This document shows positions 54,701 to 56,843 of a stretch of DNA of 64,000 nucleotides, in pieces. The stretch is taken from assembly GCA_963662155.1 (NCBI GenBank), contig OY759263.1, forward strand, positions 1,285,095-1,349,094. Reading direction: 5' to 3'. The position numbers and the translations under genes were made by a program. This DNA comes from Lamellibrachia columna (lineage: Eukaryota > Annelida > Polychaeta > Sabellida > Siboglinidae). The notes beneath the pieces were generated by a model that did not search any database, had not been told where the DNA came from, and worked only from the letters and a program-made list of their open reading frames with translations. Position 1 is the first letter of the stretch, and every line of letters starts with the position of its first letter.

Positions 54701-56843
54701 AGACATTACACTCTGCTCCAACAGACCTTACACTCCACCTGCAACAGACCTTGCACTCCACCTCCAACAGACCTTACACTCTGCCTCGACAGACCTTACA
54801 CCCCACCCCTGATAGACCTTACACTCTGCTCTGACAGACCTTACACTCCACCCCCGACAGACCTTACACTCCACCCCAACAGACCTTACACTCTGCCCCA
54901 ACAGACCTTACACTCCGCCCCGACAGACCGTACACTCCACCCTGACAGACCATACACTCCGCCCCGTCAGACCTTACAGTCCACCTCCGACAGACCTTAT
55001 GCTCTGTCCCGACAAACCTTACACTCCACCCTGACAGACCTTACACCCCACCTCCCACAGGCCTTACACTCTGCCCTGACAGACGTTACACTCCACCCTG
55101 ACAGACCTTACACTCCACCCCCGATAGACCTTACACTCTGCCCCTGGCAGACCTTACACTCTGCTCCTTACACTCCACCCTGACAGACCTTACACTCCAC
55201 CTCTGACAAACCTTGCACTCCGCCCTGACAGACCTTACACACCACCCTGACAGACCTTACACTCCACCTCCAACAGACCTTACGCTCCACCCTGACAGAC
55301 CTTACAGTCCGCCCCTGACAGACCTTACACTCTGCCTGGCAGACCTGTTCATCCGTCACCAACGTGACGTCAACCACACTGCAATCACTGCACAAAGACA
55401 ATTTGTTTACACATACCCACCACTGGGAGAACTTTAGCAAGGTGGGGTGAACAAAATTGCCCAGCCTGTCTGGCGCTCTAACGTAGATACTGCACACACG
55501 GTACTGGAGCGCAGTAACACGTCATTAGGACTTCGGACTCTCACTCGAGGGACCAGGGTTTCAATCCTATTGCTGCTATTTCGAAGCTTGGGCTGTATGA
55601 GTGAGTACCTGGCAATAGACACTAGTGGATATGTGAATGAACAATCTTCAGTGCTTACAATAATTACAACATGGTTGAATTCTTCCCAGAGAATGTGAAG
55701 TGAATGAATTTGTTGTAGCTTTGAAACAGCACCAATAGGATTGAAACCTGGTGCGCTTGAATGAGAGTCTCGATTGAGAGTCCAGCACTCTAACTGCGTC
55801 TCTGACCCTCCGTTTCTGTCTGTCTGTCCATCCGTCTCTGTCTATCCATCTGTCTTTGTTCATCTGTCTCTGTTTGTCCATTAGTCTCTGTCTGTCCATC
55901 TGTTTCTGTCTGTCCATCCGTCTCTGTCCATCCGTTTCTGTCTGTCCATCCGTCTCTGTCTGTCTCTGTCTGTCCATCCATCTCTGTCTGTCTCTGTCTG
56001 TCCATCCATCTCTGTCTGTCTCTGTCTGTCCATCCATCTCTGTCTGTCTCTGTCTGTCCATCCATCTCTGTCCGTCTATCCATCTCTATCTGTCCATCCG
56101 TCTCTGTCCGTCCGTCTCTGTCTGTCCTTCTCTGCCTGACACTGTTAGCCTCTTGTTGCAGTGTGAAGTTTCTGCTTGAGATGGAGATGACACTGTCTCG
56201 ATGTATCCAGTTCCTCGCATCATTCCTCAACAACACCATCAAGAGAGGATCATTTCCTCATCGTGAGTAGATCATTGTGTCTCATTCGTTAATAATGCCA
56301 TCAAATGAGGATTATTTCCTCATCATGAATGTCTCATTCATTAATAATGCCATCAAATGAGGATCATTTCCTCATCATGAATGTCTCATTCATTAATAAT
56401 GCCATCAAATGAGGATCATTTCCTCATTGTGAGTAGATCATTGTCTGATTCATTAATAACGCCATCAAATGAGGATCATTTCCTGATCATTGTGTCTGAT
56501 TCATTAATAATGCCATCAAATGAGGTTCATTTCCTGATCATTGAGAGATCATTGTGTCTCATTCATTAATAATGCCATCAAATAAGGATCATGTTTAAAA
56601 ACAAGGTTGACAAATATCTCAGGAGGGCGGATTACACATAGATTTGTTGGACTCTCGATAAGCCAATGGCTTCCTTGTCCACTTGCCATGTGGGCCTTTG
56701 CCTTGGATGGCAATCTTGTTAAATCATATGGTAATGGTTGCTAAACACGACTGTGGTATTGTCTCAATGTACTGTCTTGATTTGTTTCAGTTGAGTCTCT
56801 CGCCTTTGCTCTTGTCACATCTAATGAGCAGATTCGCTGCTGA
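5356..56843 (+). CDS. TUBGCP5: Gamma-tubulin complex component 5 (GCP5), 18 exons, 5' end outside window
   Basis: GCP5 is a Spc97/Spc98-family (GRIP-domain) subunit of the gamma-tubulin ring complex, which nucleates microtubules at centrosomes and spindles; its C-terminal GRIP2 domain binds gamma-tubulin. Exons: 5356-5444, 8884-9197, 12864-12953, 14343-14436, 14791-15058, 28016-28221, 29018-29133, 30189-30412, 34831-35113, 35421-35583, 40484-40546, 43412-43503, 44158-44251, 46511-46631, 48712-48899, 53146-53360, 56162-56262, 56791-56843. They join in frame at all 17 junctions to 923 codons plus stop. Motifs recalled from vertebrate GCP5 appear in order: FDWxxYL, LTEHQxLRExLW, TYQAF, PYLDIIDQW, GDTMYDFYT, VPWPINI, IYNQVF, LMHFVNSLHNY, ILHSTGLEF, GSFPHLESLA. 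About 130 N-terminal residues are missing to the left. Introns reach 13 kb and are mostly minisatellite. Homology is from memory, not from a search. Confidence 0.93.
5465..5715 (+). repeat. Degenerate repeat of GTGATGTGAGTGACAGTAAC
   Basis: About a dozen imperfect 18-21 bp copies begin 21 bp after the exon 1 donor. The bases up to 5969, after the repeat, are AT-rich intron with nothing recognisable. Confidence 0.85.
5970..8595 (+). repeat. 32-bp minisatellite, about 80 copies
   Basis: Unit GAAGTCTTCTGTTGATTGAG + CCCATCCCCAAT. Left copies are more uniform; copies after about 8040 carry AATTGAG and TTTTCTATT variants, so the array has a homogeneity gradient. Long minus-strand frames here are by-products of a stop-poor unit read through three phases. 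Confidence 0.97.
8590..8840 (+). repeat. Dispersed repeat of unknown class, copy 1
   Basis: Shares GCAAAAGNTGTCTGGCTCT, the segment near ATTAAACCGACTG, and AACATCAACAAACCTGATTC with copies at 27160-27552 (+) and 42820-43320 (-). It directly abuts the 32-bp array on its left and ends about 45 bp before exon 2. No coding capacity is seen. Confidence 0.7.
8884..9197 (+). CDS. TUBGCP5: TUBGCP5 exon 2 of window
   Basis: Acceptor GGGCTGCAG|GAC and donor CTGTG|GTAAGT. The exon encodes the acidic DWSADEDSELDEEED segment and then APQYWTGR, the counterpart of the HQYWTAR motif in vertebrate GCP5, upstream of the GRIP1 domain. It ends in phase 2, with TG completed to Trp by the next exon. Only about 40 bp separate it from an upstream dispersed repeat. 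Confidence 0.9.
9597..9733 (+). repeat. 23-bp repeat, 6 copies, inside the L2-type remnant
   Basis: Unit CATTCGTGGGCCTGTCACTG + CAA. On the minus strand the GGCCCACGAATG portion is the LINE C-terminal coding segment (PRMWNN), so the repeat arose from LINE sequence. Confidence 0.9.
9764..9872 (+). repeat. 27-bp repeat, 4 copies
   Basis: Unit GTCACTTTGAGGAGTGTGGT + GTCACAT, near-perfect, also inside the L2-type remnant. Confidence 0.9.
11420..11560 (-). mobile_element. Fragment of a second LINE-type C-terminal region
   Basis: Minus-strand reading gives LRWTGHVDRIDDAYF and, after a frameshift, LSEGTRSRGHPKLRFKD, a signature of the C-terminal region of another class of reverse-transcriptase element. 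It joins the L2-type sequence at about 11420, so two elements are fused end to end. Confidence 0.55.
11890..12772 (+). repeat. 29-bp minisatellite, about 30 copies
   Basis: Unit GGGTGGGGTCAATTGTAGGA + AGATGACAA with scattered variants (ACTTG, AGATG, GCAGACGACAA). It fills the intron before exon 3. The bases from 11561 to 11889 show nothing recognisable. Confidence 0.96.
12864..12953 (+). CDS. TUBGCP5: TUBGCP5 exon 3 of window
   Basis: Acceptor TTTATTGCAG|GGAG and donor TTATG|GTGACT. The exon encodes EKYLVDSSATYV and LTEHQILREILW, the start of the GRIP1 domain (human form similar to VTETQVIRETLWLLSG). It starts and ends in phase 2; the last Trp codon is split across the intron. Confidence 0.93.
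13174..14212 (+). repeat. 33-bp minisatellite, about 31 copies
   Basis: Unit GGAGGTTAGGACAGTCAGGC + CTGAGAGGCTGAG. A block of 14 monomers (462 bp) is duplicated: the run with TGAAGG, GATGGAGGG and AAGAGAGTC starting near 13432 recurs near 13894. Because 33 is a multiple of 3, a 383-codon minus-strand frame appears; I do not regard it as a gene. Confidence 0.96.
14343..14436 (+). CDS. TUBGCP5: TUBGCP5 exon 4 of window
   Basis: Acceptor TGTGTTTTAG|GATG and donor ACAGAT|GTGAGT. The exon encodes MLLGVSQSFVYAWQ then SHLTD, matching LLSGVKKLFIFQ and THLTH of vertebrate GCP5. The internal ATG at 14344 is not a start codon. It ends in phase 0. Confidence 0.92.
14515..14586 (+). repeat. 22-bp CA-rich repeat, 3 copies
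   Basis: CATGCATGCACATGCACACA + CC repeated between exons 4 and 5. Confidence 0.85.
14791..15058 (+). CDS. TUBGCP5: TUBGCP5 exon 5 of window
   Basis: Acceptor GACATTCCAG|CAA and donor GCTCAAG|GTATTT. It encodes LSRYGNIVWKLNQFVD, a Ser/Asn-rich loop, and TYQAFGIAISHVLQQFKWEL, equivalent to the AAYGQVVFRLQEFID and TYQAF segments in GRIP1. It ends in phase 1 before a 13-kb intron. Confidence 0.93.
15452..17702 (+). repeat. 25-bp minisatellite, about 90 copies (left part)
   Basis: Unit GACTTGGTAGACATATAGGA + TGGAT, with AACTTGG, ATACGATGG and ATATTGG variants. The same 25-mer recurs at 26346-27151 in the same intron and orientation. Long minus-strand frames (up to 829 codons) are artefacts of the stop-free unit. 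The bases 15059-15451 before it are AT-rich intron without a recognisable feature. Confidence 0.97.
17703..18203 (-). mobile_element. 3' UTR of the L1-type LINE
   Basis: AT-rich minus-strand sequence ending CTGTGGAGACAAATAAAATT + ATCCTTATCC, a LINE-like 3' end with an AATAAA signal, placed exactly at the edge of the 25-bp array. It contains an imperfect hairpin around 17880-17930 (GGAGACTCCTACTAAGACC facing GGTCGCTATCGTAGGAGCC). Confidence 0.6.
18204..18211. repeat. Target-site duplication ATGTATAG, left
   Basis: Exact 8-bp copy of 19868-19875 bordering the hAT-like element. Confidence 0.65.
18212..19867. mobile_element. hAT-like non-autonomous element with 8-bp target duplication
   Basis: It is flanked by the identical 8-mer ATGTATAG at 18204-18211 and 19868-19875. 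The ends are imperfect inverted repeats: left CAGGGTTAAAAATTAAC, right (complement) GGGTAGAAATTGGAAC. The flanking LINE sequence rejoins sensibly when it is removed. There is no transposase; it carries an internal 22-bp array. The right end seems to lack the terminal TG expected for hAT. Confidence 0.68.
18740..19258 (+). repeat. 22-bp minisatellite, about 23 copies, in three-unit blocks
   Basis: Unit GGTAAAAGTTATTAGTGGTG + GA; every third unit has GTGGCGAA, so the true period is 66 bp. It sits wholly inside the hAT-like element, meaning the array grew after or within that element. Confidence 0.95.
19868..19875. repeat. Target-site duplication ATGTATAG, right
   Basis: Exact 8-bp copy of 18204-18211. 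Confidence 0.65.
21173..21960 (+). mobile_element. 5'-truncated CR1-type LINE tail, copy 1
   Basis: Plus-strand insertion into the minus-strand LINE endonuclease. It begins within the RT thumb (KCKCLHTGHGNLDVN) and runs to the 3' terminus. After the stop comes the conserved 3' UTR (CTCGATAAGCCAATGGCTTC) and a stem of TTGCCATC with GATGGCAA (21909-21916 with 21932-21939), ending CTTGTTA. Shorter copies of the same tail lie at 32600-33032 and 56588-56738. Confidence 0.88.
21226..21837 (+). pseudogene. CR1-type reverse transcriptase C-terminal fragment
   Basis: A 203-codon open frame: KEKDLGVTISTDMK, LIIPLYKAVVRPHLEYCIQA, LERIQRRATKMIPELRDLSY, TLETRRLRGDQIEVFKI, YSFSQRTVNEWNRL. This is the thumb and C-terminal region of a CR1-group RT without palm or endonuclease. 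An in-frame stop just upstream and the truncation make it non-functional despite the clean frame, suggesting a fairly young insertion. Confidence 0.88.
22546..22553. repeat. Target-site duplication TAAGTGAG, left
   Basis: Exact 8-bp match to 23367-23374, directly before CAGGGTTG. Confidence 0.88.
22554..23366. mobile_element. hAT-type non-autonomous transposon with 8-bp target duplication
   Basis: An 813-bp element with terminal inverted repeats CAGGGTTG...CAACCCTG and subterminal GATTTAAATC-type palindromes, flanked by identical 8-mers TAAGTGAG at 22546-22553 and 23367-23374. The 8-bp duplication and CAGGG ends are hAT hallmarks. A 67-codon internal frame resembles no transposase I know. 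It lies between ORF1 and ORF2 of the L1-type LINE. Confidence 0.88.
23367..23374. repeat. Target-site duplication TAAGTGAG, right
   Basis: Exact 8-bp match to 22546-22553, directly after CAACCCTG. Confidence 0.88.
23880..24703 (-). pseudogene. LINE ORF1 (L1-type RNA-binding protein), broken
   Basis: From ATG at 24703: MDSEKLKRTFIEIL, then after an in-frame stop the coiled-coil NVEEKDNKIQQLETRIESLE and NMEQYSRRANLRF, then in another frame RPRSVIVRFTTDQRRDGKA, IYINEDLT, and DVHGNILYKDANMMVHQVS. These are the coiled coil, RRM-like and C-terminal domains of L1-type ORF1 proteins, which coat the element RNA. Stops and frameshifts show it is inactive. The bases 23375-23880 between it and the next insertion are AT-rich with a 31-bp tandem duplication near 23811. 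Confidence 0.75.
24966..25585 (+). repeat. 76-bp tandem repeat, about 8 copies
   Basis: Unit includes TGATGTAGTGATAACACTTT, CAGTAGTGTAGTCACAGCGG and CAGGCAGCAGTGCTTCAG; copies differ only by CGACC/TGACC and ATCGA/ACCGA. It lies 5' of the LINE ORF1 on the minus strand and may be 5' UTR monomers of that LINE. Confidence 0.95.
25737..26292 (+). repeat. 33-bp minisatellite, about 17 copies
   Basis: Unit TGTTGTTGTTGTGTCTGTGT + ACACATGTACATA. It is almost perfectly uniform (one GTTTTGT variant) and includes the palindrome TGTGTACACA. A multiple of 3, it leaves several frames open on both strands; these are not genes. The single-copy bases 25586-25736 separate it from the 76-bp array. Confidence 0.97.
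26346..27151 (+). repeat. 25-bp minisatellite, right part, evolved into 54-bp composite units
   Basis: Composite of GACTTGGTGAACATATTGGA + TGGAT and GACTGGATGGGTGAACATAT + AGGATGAAT. The last copies (27105-27151) are the plain 25-mer of the 15452-17702 array (GACTTGGTAGACATATTGGA). Confidence 0.95.
27160..27552 (+). repeat. Dispersed repeat of unknown class, copy 2
   Basis: Shares GTATCCACTATGA, GTCTGGCTCTATAT and AACATCAACAAACCTGATTC with the copies at 8590-8840 and 42820-43320. It runs from the edge of the 25-bp array to the first monomer of the 37-bp array. Confidence 0.72.
27553..28032 (+). repeat. 37-bp array made of the exon 6 splice acceptor and exon start
   Basis: About 13 copies of TTAATGTTGTCTACTTGTAG followed by TGGAGACGTCCACTCTG. 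The last copy is TTAATGTTGTCTACTTGTAG plus TCGAGACAGCCACTCTG, whose final 17 bases are the first coding bases of exon 6 (28016-28032). Each monomer therefore carries a 3' splice site and the codons for E-T-S/A-T-L. Confidence 0.95.
28016..28221 (+). CDS. TUBGCP5: TUBGCP5 exon 6 of window
   Basis: Acceptor CTACTTGTAG|TCGAG and donor ACACAG|GTACGC. It encodes ETATLSRALNKLSPHFVRLD then FLLAQIYATLQRCD, matching KLAPRLSQLKVLHKVF and LLNTLYKAI of vertebrate GCP5. The first 17 bases (TCGAGACAGCCACTCTG) are also the last part of the 37-bp unit tandemly repeated upstream, so the true acceptor is the last of about 13 near-identical ones. Reading from any upstream copy runs into a stop codon, which supports this start. 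Confidence 0.9.
28222..28659 (+). other. AT-rich intron segment
   Basis: Intron sequence with loosely repeated GTAAAGTGATGTAAGTAT / GCAAATATT motifs around 28430-28580. No gene or recognised element. Confidence 0.6.
28660..29010 (+). repeat. 23-bp minisatellite, about 15 copies, ending at the exon 7 acceptor
   Basis: Unit GTGATGTTGTCACGTAGGTG + TTG. The last copy grades into GTGATGTTGTTTTTCAG|GTCAG, the true acceptor of exon 7, so the array supplies or derives from the intron end. Confidence 0.94.
29018..29133 (+). CDS. TUBGCP5: TUBGCP5 exon 7 of window
   Basis: Acceptor TTGTTTTTCAG|GTCAG and donor CACAG|GTGTGT. It encodes VSFLFPIW, KPYLDIIDQWVTTG and EFVIHR, matching RPYLQTVDEWI and REFIIQR in vertebrate GCP5. 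Phase 0 in, phase 2 out. Confidence 0.94.
29146..29900 (+). repeat. 28-bp minisatellite, about 27 copies
   Basis: Unit ACAATGCGACTTGGAGGGTG + ACTTAGAG, starting 13 bp after the exon 7 donor. A run of several units with ATACGATTTGGAATGTG recurs about 308 bp apart (29270 and 29577), a block duplication. Confidence 0.94.
29901..30188 (+). other. Intron with AATTAC-rich inverted motifs
   Basis: Contains AATTACAGTGTAATT near 30124 and several TAATT/AATTA motifs resembling a degenerate MITE end, but no clear terminal repeat or target duplication. Confidence 0.35.
30189..30412 (+). CDS. TUBGCP5: TUBGCP5 exon 8 of window
   Basis: Acceptor TGCTCTTGTAG|GGAC and donor AACG|GTGTGT. It encodes AYWEAALEVR (compare DFWYATYTLYS in vertebrates), a polar insert, and VPSFLLPIMYSVVGAGKAAE (compare VSFLKPVLKQIIMAGKSMQ). 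It is GC-richer than the surrounding introns. Confidence 0.93.
30719..30778. repeat. (AT)n microsatellite
   Basis: About 29 AT dinucleotides in the intron after exon 8. The flanks 30413-30718 and 30779-30999 are AT-rich with no other feature. Confidence 0.97.
31000..31185 (+). pseudogene. THAP-type zinc-finger fragment, frameshifted
   Basis: MVYCAAFDCN, then in a shifted frame SSKNKVTCGWSKFPTEPTLF, KANVKPTKHSRLFSLPENQQ. The spacing of C-x4-C, the FP motif and HSR-F-S resembles the THAP DNA-binding domain found in P-element-like transposases and host proteins. The expected downstream CxxH is not seen in frame and the frame is broken, so it is probably a transposon relic. Confidence 0.45.
31190..31970 (-). 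mobile_element. L2-type LINE tail
   Basis: A minus-strand frame (31934-31608) ends GDSLFAVTTATLWNTLPNDI and KMSDTLSTFKACLKTHFY, the C-terminus typical of L2-type ORF2. It is followed by a 3' UTR with TTGTAAAGTGCCAC and GGTGCTATATCAAATAAT, the L2-like tail. It is 5'-truncated and resembles the end of the element at 9298-11420. Confidence 0.75.
31971..32599 (+). other. AT-rich intron
   Basis: AT-rich intron with one perfect short hairpin near 32330 (TTTCCCCTCATCAGGGGAAA). No gene seen. Confidence 0.5.
32600..33032 (+). mobile_element. CR1-type LINE tail, copy 2
   Basis: Encodes TTLETRRLRGDQIEVFKIVN, LVKEQCRLDMRKYSFSQRVI, NEWNKLPNDC and stop, then the shared 3' UTR CTCGATAAGCCAATGGCTTC and the stem TTGCCATC/GATGGCAA (32988-32995 with 33013-33020). 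More truncated than copy 1. Confidence 0.88.
33262..33303. repeat. Hairpin CTATGCC...GGCATAG
   Basis: CTATGCCTAGCT, loop CCGCAA, AGCTGGGCATAG: a 12-bp stem with one mismatch. It may be part of an unrecognised element spanning 33090-33560. Confidence 0.5.
33585..34432 (+). repeat. 56-bp minisatellite, about 15 copies
   Basis: Unit AACATTGTCCGTCTAAGTAA + GATATAACGTGGTAGATAAC + CATCGGCATCAGAAGT, with CG/TG (cytosine-transition) variants such as CCGTC/CTGTC and AACG/AATG typical of CpG decay. Confidence 0.96.
34672..34800 (+). repeat. 38-bp repeat, 3 copies
   Basis: ATTTAATATTATACCTATGT + ACACATGCGTGCATGCAC, ending 30 bp before exon 9. A short GTAGGGGCTCCAC triplication lies at 34512-34555. Confidence 0.88.
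34831..35113 (+). CDS. TUBGCP5: TUBGCP5 exon 9 of window
   Basis: Acceptor CCTTGCCACAG|ATTC and donor AACAG|GTAGGT. It encodes TLYEVFIESLQSHLG (compare SLYTLFLESVQSRL) and the poorly conserved linker ending DSLLAGNFSDLL (compare DPLLAINFARMYL). The first two bases complete an Asp codon from the previous exon. Confidence 0.93.
35346..35445 (+). repeat. Two-copy duplication across the exon 10 acceptor
   Basis: GACAGGTTTATTTG...TAAGCTGAATCTACTAGACTGGCCAA (35346-35394) is followed by GACAGGTTTATTTG...TAAGCTGAGTCAACTGGACTGGTCAA. The second copy holds the functional CAG|T; in the first the AG is lost (GTTTGTTG|TAAGC). Upstream, 35160-35340 holds degenerate GTGTAACACCCAA repeats. Confidence 0.85.
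35421..35583 (+). CDS. TUBGCP5: TUBGCP5 exon 10 of window
   Basis: Acceptor GTGTTTACAG|TAAGC and donor GTCAGA|GTATGT. It encodes LLLQTCLYPHISRCY and LLQTLKEKFGLMDYF, matching LRSCLYPHIDKQY and LMQTLKKDYRLVEYL. A diverged copy of its acceptor region and first 25 or so coding bases lies directly upstream, around 35346-35394. Confidence 0.94.
35584..36169 (+). other. Intron without recognisable feature
   Basis: AT-rich intron after exon 10; nothing beyond short direct repeats. Confidence 0.5.
36170..36372 (+). repeat. (ATC/ACC)n microsatellite
   Basis: Imperfect ATCATCACCACT repeats immediately before the 36-bp array. Confidence 0.93.
36406..40459 (+). repeat. 36-bp minisatellite, about 112 copies, acceptor-like unit
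   Basis: Unit TTTCCCCACAGTGTCTTATG + GTTCCCTCCACACTTG. It is highly uniform; variants are TTTCCTC, CCGCAG and one 37-bp unit near 37815. Each unit has a pyrimidine tract and CACAG|T, a good 3' splice-site match, and the array ends 24 bp before exon 11. Frames over 1,000 codons on both strands result from the period being a multiple of 3. Confidence 0.98.
40484..40546 (+). CDS. TUBGCP5: TUBGCP5 exon 11 of window (63 nt)
   Basis: A 63-nt exon with acceptor ATTATGTTTTCAG|AGT and donor GACAAG|GTGAGG, encoding SLYLMEAGDTMYDFYTPLFD, almost the same as the FFLMEGGDTMYDFYTSIFD motif of vertebrate GCP5. It lies only 24 bp after the end of a 4-kb array of acceptor-like 36-bp units. Use of any array acceptor would bring in a TGA stop within this exon. 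Confidence 0.95.
40583..41181 (+). repeat. 38-bp minisatellite, about 16 copies
   Basis: Unit TGACGCAAAGTCTGCGGTTA + CATTTAGTGCACTGGCAC, with a 36-bp variant lacking GC in CTGGCAC. Starts soon after the exon 11 donor. Confidence 0.95.
41639..42557 (+). repeat. 66-bp minisatellite, about 14 copies, hairpin in each unit
   Basis: Unit TATCTTATTGTCCTATACTT + GCCAATAGAACAATAGGATA + TGGCC(A/G)(T/C)GCTGTTTGCAT + CCAA. TATTGTCCTAT and ATAGAACAATA form an 11-bp stem with one mismatch. The interval 41182-41638 before it is plain intron. Confidence 0.96.
42820..43320 (-). repeat. Dispersed repeat of unknown class, copy 3, with internal tandem expansion
   Basis: On the minus strand it shares GTATCCACTATGA, GGTCTGGTTCTATATACT, CACACTTTTGCAAGT and TTAAACCAACTG...ATTACTTAAA with the copies at 8590 and 27160. 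From 42920 to 43150 a segment of about 52 bp (GACTTTGATCTTTAAGTCAG + GTAACTTGTTTGCTAAAATC) is repeated about five times. It ends about 90 bp before exon 12. Confidence 0.68.
43412..43503 (+). CDS. TUBGCP5: TUBGCP5 exon 12 of window
   Basis: Acceptor TCCTGCTTCAG|CTG and donor GACAG|GTCAGT. It encodes ESWQDVSFLNTSLRESL, matching ETWQNVSFLNVQLQEAV of vertebrate GCP5. Phase 0 in, phase 2 out. Confidence 0.93.
43560..43817 (+). repeat. 28-bp minisatellite, about 9 copies
   Basis: Unit AATAGCACTATTATGTAAAC + ACCTGCTC. Followed by very AT-rich intron (43830-43970) up to exon 13. Confidence 0.95.
44158..44251 (+). CDS. TUBGCP5: TUBGCP5 exon 13 of window
   Basis: Acceptor TTGTTCCCGCAG|G and donor TACGAA|GTCAGT. 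It encodes LFVAVTEG then YALQGLTLQYE, matching the LDGLTLSY segment that precedes VPWPVDI in vertebrate GCP5. It ends in phase 0. Confidence 0.92.
44252..44704 (+). other. Intron with CA-rich microsatellite
   Basis: Holds CACACGCACGCCCACACGCA-type simple sequence near 44470-44535; no gene. Confidence 0.6.
44705..46510 (+). repeat. 26-bp minisatellite, about 69 copies, running into the exon 14 acceptor
   Basis: Unit TTTGAGCATGCTTTGTGTAC + CATGTG. A block of 26 monomers (676 bp) is duplicated: CTTTCTATACC-type variants at 44981 recur at 45657. The last monomer reads CATGTGTTTGCAG, giving the exon 14 acceptor. Confidence 0.97.
46511..46631 (+). CDS. TUBGCP5: TUBGCP5 exon 14 of window (start of GRIP2)
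   Basis: Acceptor CATGTGTTTGCAG|GTTCC and donor TTCATGG|GTGAGT. It encodes VPWPINIILN, IYNQVFTFLLQIKRAKYNLD, the diagnostic opening of the GRIP2 domain (human VPWPVDIVIS, IYNQVFLLLLQIKWAKYSLD). The acceptor lies in the last monomer of the 26-bp array that fills the preceding intron. Confidence 0.96.
46638..46936 (+). repeat. GT-rich repeats: TCTTGTGGGGTGTGTGTCTAC then (GGGT)n and (GAGT)n
   Basis: Imperfect 20-30 bp repeats (46638-46805) followed by pure GGTG and GAGT tetranucleotide runs (46818-46936), beginning at the exon 14 donor. Confidence 0.93.
46955..48290 (+). repeat. 39-bp minisatellite, about 34 copies
   Basis: Unit CCTTGTACACCAGTACGTGG + AGGGTGCAACATAAACCAG. A multiple of 3, so frames of 450-500 codons appear on both strands; they have no initiation context and repeat exactly with the array. 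Confidence 0.97.
48378..48668 (+). repeat. 36-bp repeat, 8 copies, next to the exon 15 acceptor
   Basis: Unit ACAAAGACGACAACATCTTT + CATGAGATCTGTCCAC. The sequence just before exon 15 (TTCATGAGATCTGTGCACAC + TTCAG) is a diverged part of the same unit. Confidence 0.95.
48712..48899 (+). CDS. TUBGCP5: TUBGCP5 exon 15 of window
   Basis: Acceptor GCACACTTCAG|ATTTG and donor ACACGG|GTAAGG. It encodes a Ser/Pro-rich variable loop and then HLLKMRLMHFVNSLHNYMMT, matching MFLLRVKLMHFVNSLHNYIMT of GRIP2. The first two bases complete an Asp codon. Confidence 0.95.
48965..49215 (+). repeat. 22-bp repeats of GGTCAGTACACTCGTGAACA + GT
   Basis: About ten copies; a larger block with CAACAATGTCAACCGTGCC is itself repeated. 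Confidence 0.92.
49216..52830 (+). repeat. 66-bp minisatellite, about 54 copies, four-unit higher order
   Basis: Unit TAAGTTACTTCCCTCCACAT + GTAGTGTAAACATTCACAGG + GCCATGTGATGTCATTTACC + CCTGTA. At the left end four variants recur every 264 bp (49308, 49572, 49836). Copies degrade at the right end (52680-52830). Each unit has ACTTCCCTCCACATGTAG, an acceptor-like string. Confidence 0.97.
53146..53360 (+). CDS. TUBGCP5: TUBGCP5 exon 16 of window
   Basis: Acceptor GTGTCCTCAG|ATCC and donor CTTCAG|GTAAAA. It encodes ILHSTGLEFQREMEDAHDLD, the segment HERCLLHQKVQFIKDIVTQV and LNLALTFADHW, matching vertebrate ILHSTGLEFQHQVEEAKDLD, HDRCLLREKVSFVKEAIMKV and LNLALMFADGW. This is the core helical bundle of GRIP2. 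Confidence 0.96.
53450..55345 (+). repeat. Degenerate 18-23 bp repeat, about 90 copies
   Basis: Core GACAGACCTTACACTCCACC with variable CCC/CTC spacers, pyrimidine-rich. Variable length and many substitutions suggest an older array than its neighbours. Larger blocks, such as the one with GAAAAACCTTGCACTCTG, recur near 53640, 53820 and 54490. Confidence 0.93.
55495..55610 (+). repeat. tRNA-derived SINE-like copy, plus strand
   Basis: GGAGCGCAGTAACACG, GGACTCTCACTCGAGG and GGGTTTCAATCCTATTGCTG resemble tRNA A-box and B-box regions followed by a body CTATTTCGAAGCT shared with the inverted copy at 55715-55815. Confidence 0.55.
55715..55815 (-). repeat. tRNA-derived SINE-like copy, minus strand
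   Basis: Complement reads GACGCAGTTAGAGTGCTGGA, CTCTCAATCGAGACTCTC and GGTTTCAATCCTATTGGTGC, clearly tRNA-like (A and B boxes), then TGTTTCAAAGCT as in the plus-strand copy. Confidence 0.6.
55816..56150 (+). repeat. Pyrimidine-rich TCTGTCTGTCCATC repeats
   Basis: Imperfect 10-24 bp repeats reaching to within about 12 bp of the exon 17 acceptor; they probably provide its polypyrimidine tract. Confidence 0.92.
56162..56262 (+). CDS. TUBGCP5: TUBGCP5 exon 17 of window
   Basis: Acceptor CCTCTTGTTGCAG|TGTG and donor CCTCATC|GTGAGT. It encodes MEMTLSRCIQFLASFLNNTI then KRGSFPH, matching NCHMFLVTILNKAVCRGSFPH. A tandem repeat derived from the last 45 or so bases plus the donor follows in the intron. 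Confidence 0.94.
56225..56590 (+). repeat. Tandem repeat derived from the end of exon 17 and its donor
   Basis: The exon end (CACCATCAAGAGAGGATCAT + TTCCTCATC|GTGAGTAGATCATTG) is followed by about six diverged copies, for example GCCATCAAATGAGGATCATT + TCCTCATTGTGAGTAGATCA. Some copies keep GTGAGT and so are decoy donors; others read ATGAATG. Confidence 0.9.
56588..56738 (+). mobile_element. CR1-type LINE tail, copy 3
   Basis: Starts at ATGTTTAAAAACAAGGTTGA (MFKNKVDKYLRRADYT, stop), then the shared 3' UTR and stem TTGCCATG/GATGGCAA (56683-56690 with 56706-56713, one mismatch). It ends about 50 bp before the last TUBGCP5 exon. Confidence 0.88.
56791..56843 (+). CDS. TUBGCP5: TUBGCP5 last exon and stop
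   Basis: Acceptor TTGTTTCAG|TTGAG. With the C left by the previous exon it encodes LESLAFALVTSNEQIRC and TGA at 56841-56843, matching the vertebrate C-terminus LESLALSLMAGMEQ. The gene therefore ends inside the window. Confidence 0.93.

Noticed and set aside
55500..55580. Functional tRNA gene
   Set aside because: A- and B-box-like sequences are present, but no cloverleaf with proper acceptor and anticodon stems can be drawn; a SINE-like derivative fits better.
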